From Leptospiraceae bacterium (GTDB lineage Bacteria; Spirochaetota; Leptospiria; Leptospirales; Leptospiraceae): DNA of 64,000 bases. Within the stretch, counting starts at the first letter, position 1. Each line of letters starts with the position of its first letter. Of this stretch, positions 62,701 to 64,000 are shown piece by piece. Both the position numbers and the translations under genes were made by a program. Location: contig JAKRSH010000042.1 of NCBI GenBank assembly GCA_022402465.1, forward strand, positions 1 to 64,000, in the 5' to 3' direction. The notes beneath the pieces were generated by a model, which worked only from the letters and a program-made list of their open reading frames with translations, ran no database searches and was not told where the DNA came from.

Positions 62701-62993
62701 GGCCATCTGAGTAAGAATTGACCGAAGTGTATGATAGCAGGAAGAATTAAACCACCAGTTATCCAACGGTGGTAGGCGCCTATGGGATGGTAGAGAAAGG
62801 CTCCAAGAAAATAACCGAAGTTAAATATACCAAGTAGGATGCAAGCTATGCCTAAATGGAAGGTGGATTTGGTTTTGTCCTTTAAAGAAAGAAAGAAAGT
62901 TCCAATCAATAGAATGATAATTGAAACTAATAGACTTCCAAAAGAGAAATAGTTAAAAAGTATATTTTCCGAAGACAAACTCATAAAATCCAT
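59742..62993 (-). CDS. Large SpoIIE-type sensor protein with HAMP and C-terminal TPR
   Basis: This 1083-residue protein has about seven N-terminal spans (1-245), an eighth span (about 250-270), an extracytoplasmic segment (about 275-515), another span (about 525-545), HAMP (about 546-590), coiled coil, a SpoIIE-like domain (about 640-880), a Ser-rich linker and TPR repeats (about 930-1083, 'GRKLYKSGDIDDAISIMYKAY'). The phosphatase motifs are changed: 'LGGDISVTG' lacks YD, and 'VNGDAMGKSMQGAGG' replaces DVxGHG, though 'GTDGRDDI' and 'TDDLSIM' remain. This is a distinct subgroup, and activity cannot be assumed. ATG 62993 follows AGGA. Confidence 0.88.
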   Translation of the reverse strand: MDFMSLSSENILFNYFSFGSLLVSIIILLIGTFFLSLKDKTKSTFHLGIACILLGIFNFGYFLGAFLYHPIGAYHRWITGGLILPAIIHFGQFLLRWPNNENKRRALTLLIVEYAITTIVLILFVYSTLSSEYKYHFTAHHWDFNAEDASKYLGIMIGLFSLVNFVIFPGWRMIFKLTGRNRILHLAYVLSFLVATIVPATFNVLSRDGAMERATYLTSLVLCFYFAFFLITIIFINTSTEKTTFMIKIVGISLVTVMLIFEQLGFIYNQEKEDSYDKISISRIQKILSDVNSKNSASYIIRYSLDDNKLSFPKYTNEMNLDLPMIQTDMENSRIFEEIKKLGTSNFRNNIQAIVGNTSREFEGYKLSILNYLKENKDLSDADLKESMTSYFVKLNQATFVASNKIGDYDVPTFCEKAEKYISTTKGLEFFQEAIHHQLTDCNWNGQAITPVELRDKVLQYFRYFKSAETRHYRKNSENTAHYVAFMVYNDKQKLMEEVGFPYIDYRKDMNRTAVKEMGLMFVALFVLLVLFPLFFKISLGTPLNELLSGVEKVNEGDLEAKVPIHVRDEIGFLADSFNKMVTSIKEARRQLEDYAENLEVKVQERTKEVQEKMEEVQNLKIQQDGDYFLTSLLAKPLYYNANKSSTVVTDFFVHQKKQFEFRKKTGDLGGDISVTGNLKLGKPDSFRRYTVAVNGDAMGKSMQGAGGSLVMGVVMNSIMARSAGNKRILNRTPEEWLADVYEECNSVFKSFNGTMVISAVIFLIDDLTGECWYFNAEHPFTVLYRDGKASFIEKELLLRKLGLDSEIPFEVKKFQLQPGDTLILGTDGRDDIDLTPDEEFRTINEDENIFLKHVEEAKADIYEIERILQSKGELTDDLSIMRLDFKAPSSTGSSISSSASSFDSGFDALDDTGNADDTFMPSEDEEWDKKYTTEGAYEEGRKLYKSGDIDDAISIMYKAYSVDSNDPKLNKLLSLLSFKGRDYEKAVDVLGVYLKQDPDAGEFWYYLSAAQKKLGEFQKALDAGLKSYETMKDFLSNLINIADLYRLLGNIEESKKYAFLAQEKDPDNKNVIKLFQLLEKNV

Positions 62994-63093
62994 TCAATCC
63001 TACCTTATTTCTTCATGGCATGCAAATCGTATATTTAGGGATAAAATAGCCATGAAAGTATATTTTCATAACTAAATAGGACGTTTGCAAGAG

Positions 63094-63122
63094 AAAAAAA
63101 AAGACGAGCAAAAACGCCCGTC
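63094..63122 (-). terminator. Intrinsic terminator of the RlpA gene
   Basis: On the minus strand, GACGGGC and GCTCGTC (63116-63122 and 63103-63109) form a 7-bp G+C-rich stem (one G-T pair), followed at once by nine T (63094-63102). It lies 31 bp after the RlpA stop, a textbook Rho-independent terminator. Confidence 0.85.
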
Positions 63123-63152
63123 CTCTCCAACATTCCTTATCATCAGAAATTT

Positions 63153-64000
63153 CTAATTTCTTGGGATAAAGCACTCAATTCCGTTGTATCTTAGTTTTGA
63201 TTTAAGACTTTCAGCCTTGTCTCTGGAAGCAAAATCTCCCATCTGCACTACATATCCATCTTCTCTAGAAAAAACGAAAACTTCATGGCTATAATCTTTT
63301 TTCATCATTTCTTTGTATTTGGCTGCTCGGTTTTGATCGCGAAATACTCCAACTTGCACAGTATATCCTTTGGGTTGTTTCCCGTTGGATTTACTTGCAT
63401 AACTAGAATCTTTCTTAGGAGCTAGTTTCTCAGGCTTATCACCCCCAACTAATTCCAATTCCTCATCTAAATCTCCGTCATCCAAATCTTCAAAGGAGTC
63501 ATTTCCTTTTTTGACAACAGTTAAGCCAACTTTAGTAATACCTTGTTCTTTGAAAGCGAGGATCTCAGCTGTTTTTTCAGAGACATCCATGATTCTTCCT
63601 TTTACAAAAGGACCACGATCATTCACACGAACCATAGCTTCTTTTTGGTTTTCTAAATTTTGCACTCTTACGATAGAACCTAAGGGCAGTGTTCTATGAG
63701 CTGCTGTAAGTTTTGCTGAATCAAAAGGCTCACCACTGGCAGTAGGCTTGCCTTGGAACTTAGCACCATACCAAGAAGAGTAACCAACCTCATCAAAGTT
63801 GCCAGAAGTATCAGCGGCTTTTTCAGGTACGTCAAATTTTGCAACAGTAGAAGGTTTTAAATCTTCCTCTACAGATCTCGCTACCTTCATTTCTTCCGGC
63901 TTCATAGATTTTTCAAAAAATATATCTTCTGGGTCACCCGATGCTGAAACCTTTCTTCGACTAGACTCAGCAGTGGAGCATGCGCTCATCCAAATCAGAA
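63153..64000 (-). CDS. rlpA: RlpA-like septal/rare lipoprotein A with SPOR domain (5' end off window)
   Basis: The reading frame continues past position 64000, so the true N-terminus is missing; the visible start 'LIWMSAC' is the end of a lipoprotein signal with Cys at the lipobox. The DPBB domain (about residues 65-160 after the first visible Met) has 'GYSSWYGAKFQGKPTASGEPFD', 'TAAHRTLPLGSIVRV', 'RVNDRGPFVKGRIMDVS'. A C-terminal SPOR domain ('YTVQVGVFRDQNRAAKY', 'YVVQMGDFASRDKAESLKSKL') binds denuded glycan at the division site. RlpA is a lytic transglycosylase in some species. An acidic linker joins the domains. Confidence 0.9.
   Translation of the reverse strand, partial: LIWMSACSTAESSRRKVSASGDPEDIFFEKSMKPEEMKVARSVEEDLKPSTVAKFDVPEKAADTSGNFDEVGYSSWYGAKFQGKPTASGEPFDSAKLTAAHRTLPLGSIVRVQNLENQKEAMVRVNDRGPFVKGRIMDVSEKTAEILAFKEQGITKVGLTVVKKGNDSFEDLDDGDLDEELELVGGDKPEKLAPKKDSSYASKSNGKQPKGYTVQVGVFRDQNRAAKYKEMMKKDYSHEVFVFSREDGYVVQMGDFASRDKAESLKSKLRYNGIECFIPRN

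Noticed and set aside
62888-62898. GAAAGAAAGAAAG-like tetranucleotide run
   Set aside because: Only about three repeats inside a coding region in frame with Leu/Ser codons; too short to call a phase-variable repeat.

Overview
This window looks like chromosomal DNA of a spirochaete of the family Leptospiraceae, probably a Leptospira. It is A+T-rich. It encodes many lipoproteins with relaxed lipoboxes (Asn or Ser before the Cys), an OmpL47-type surface domain, a DUF1574-like protein, a LliK/SthK-type cyclic-nucleotide-gated channel and five SpoIIE-type (PP2C) phosphatases. It also has diderm envelope genes: an LptF/LptG permease, RlpA, MltG and a class A penicillin-binding protein (PBP). This assignment rests on protein features read by eye; no species can be named. 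I see no rRNA, IS element, phage, CRISPR or integration site. Genes are packed tightly and no stretch over 300 bp lacks a gene; the largest gap is about 250 bp, at 42221-42471.

Layout. 63-4505 (+): SRPBCC-type membrane protein, DUF389 membrane protein, an ABM-like lipoprotein, an ECF-type sigma factor with a Cys-rich tail, and a lipoprotein. 4586-7651 (-): polyprenyl diphosphate synthase, SirB1-like protein, lone transketolase N-terminal subunit and a small membrane protein. 7737-7948 (+): tRNA-Thr(UGU) and tRNA-Tyr(GUA). 7952-12595 (-): ChaN-like protein, a class A PBP with an N-terminal zinc ribbon, and a TPR-like exported protein, in one overlapping operon. 12627-16414 (+): small exported protein, nucleosidase-like protein, spore-photoproduct-lyase-like radical SAM protein and MATE transporter. 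17120-20940 (+): small protein, ABC-F ATPase, rhodanese and cyclic-nucleotide-gated channel. 20946-23007 (-): coiled-coil protein, MltG and a membrane protein. 23099-24070 (+): MarR regulator and DoxX. 24154-26145 (-): LtaS-like sulfatase-fold transferase. 26332-29008 (+): lipoprotein and PP2C receptor. 29011-30949 (-): membrane protein and HEAT-repeat protein. 31035-32177 (+): LptF/G permease. 32181-34492 (-): DprE1/DprE2-like pair. 34554-35060 (+): YacP-like NYN protein. 35032-38605 (-): LysM-FecR protein, OmpL47-like protein and a PP2C sensor. 38691-41717 (+): MBOAT acyltransferase, SGNH-like partner and rhodanese. 41849-47571: cupin (-), ethanolamine-permease-like transporter (+), a three-domain acyltransferase/cNMP-binding/methyltransferase fusion (-) and a PP2C phosphatase (+). 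47575-51802 (-): YhaO/YhaN-type nuclease pair and PdxJ. 51964-56817 (+): FYDLN protein, MiaA, Hfq, mannose-1-phosphate guanylyltransferase, a 29-residue COX24-like ribosomal protein, a membrane protein, CheW and PhoU. 56848-64000 (-): two PP2C proteins, a DUF2147 protein and RlpA, the last cut by the window edge.

Two themes recur. One is envelope building: peptidoglycan synthesis and trimming (PBP, MltG, RlpA, LysM), polyprenyl-linked sugar chemistry (polyprenyl synthase, DprE1/2-like, GDP-mannose supply), glycan O-acylation and LPS transport. The other is signalling: five phosphatases with different sensor halves, two cyclic-nucleotide-binding proteins, CheW and PhoU. The most unusual gene is the acyltransferase/cNMP-binding/methyltransferase fusion at 43901-45901. 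Other notable signals are the zinc-ribbon PBP, the nucleosidase/radical SAM pair, the DprE1/DprE2-like pair and the tiny ribosomal-protein gene.
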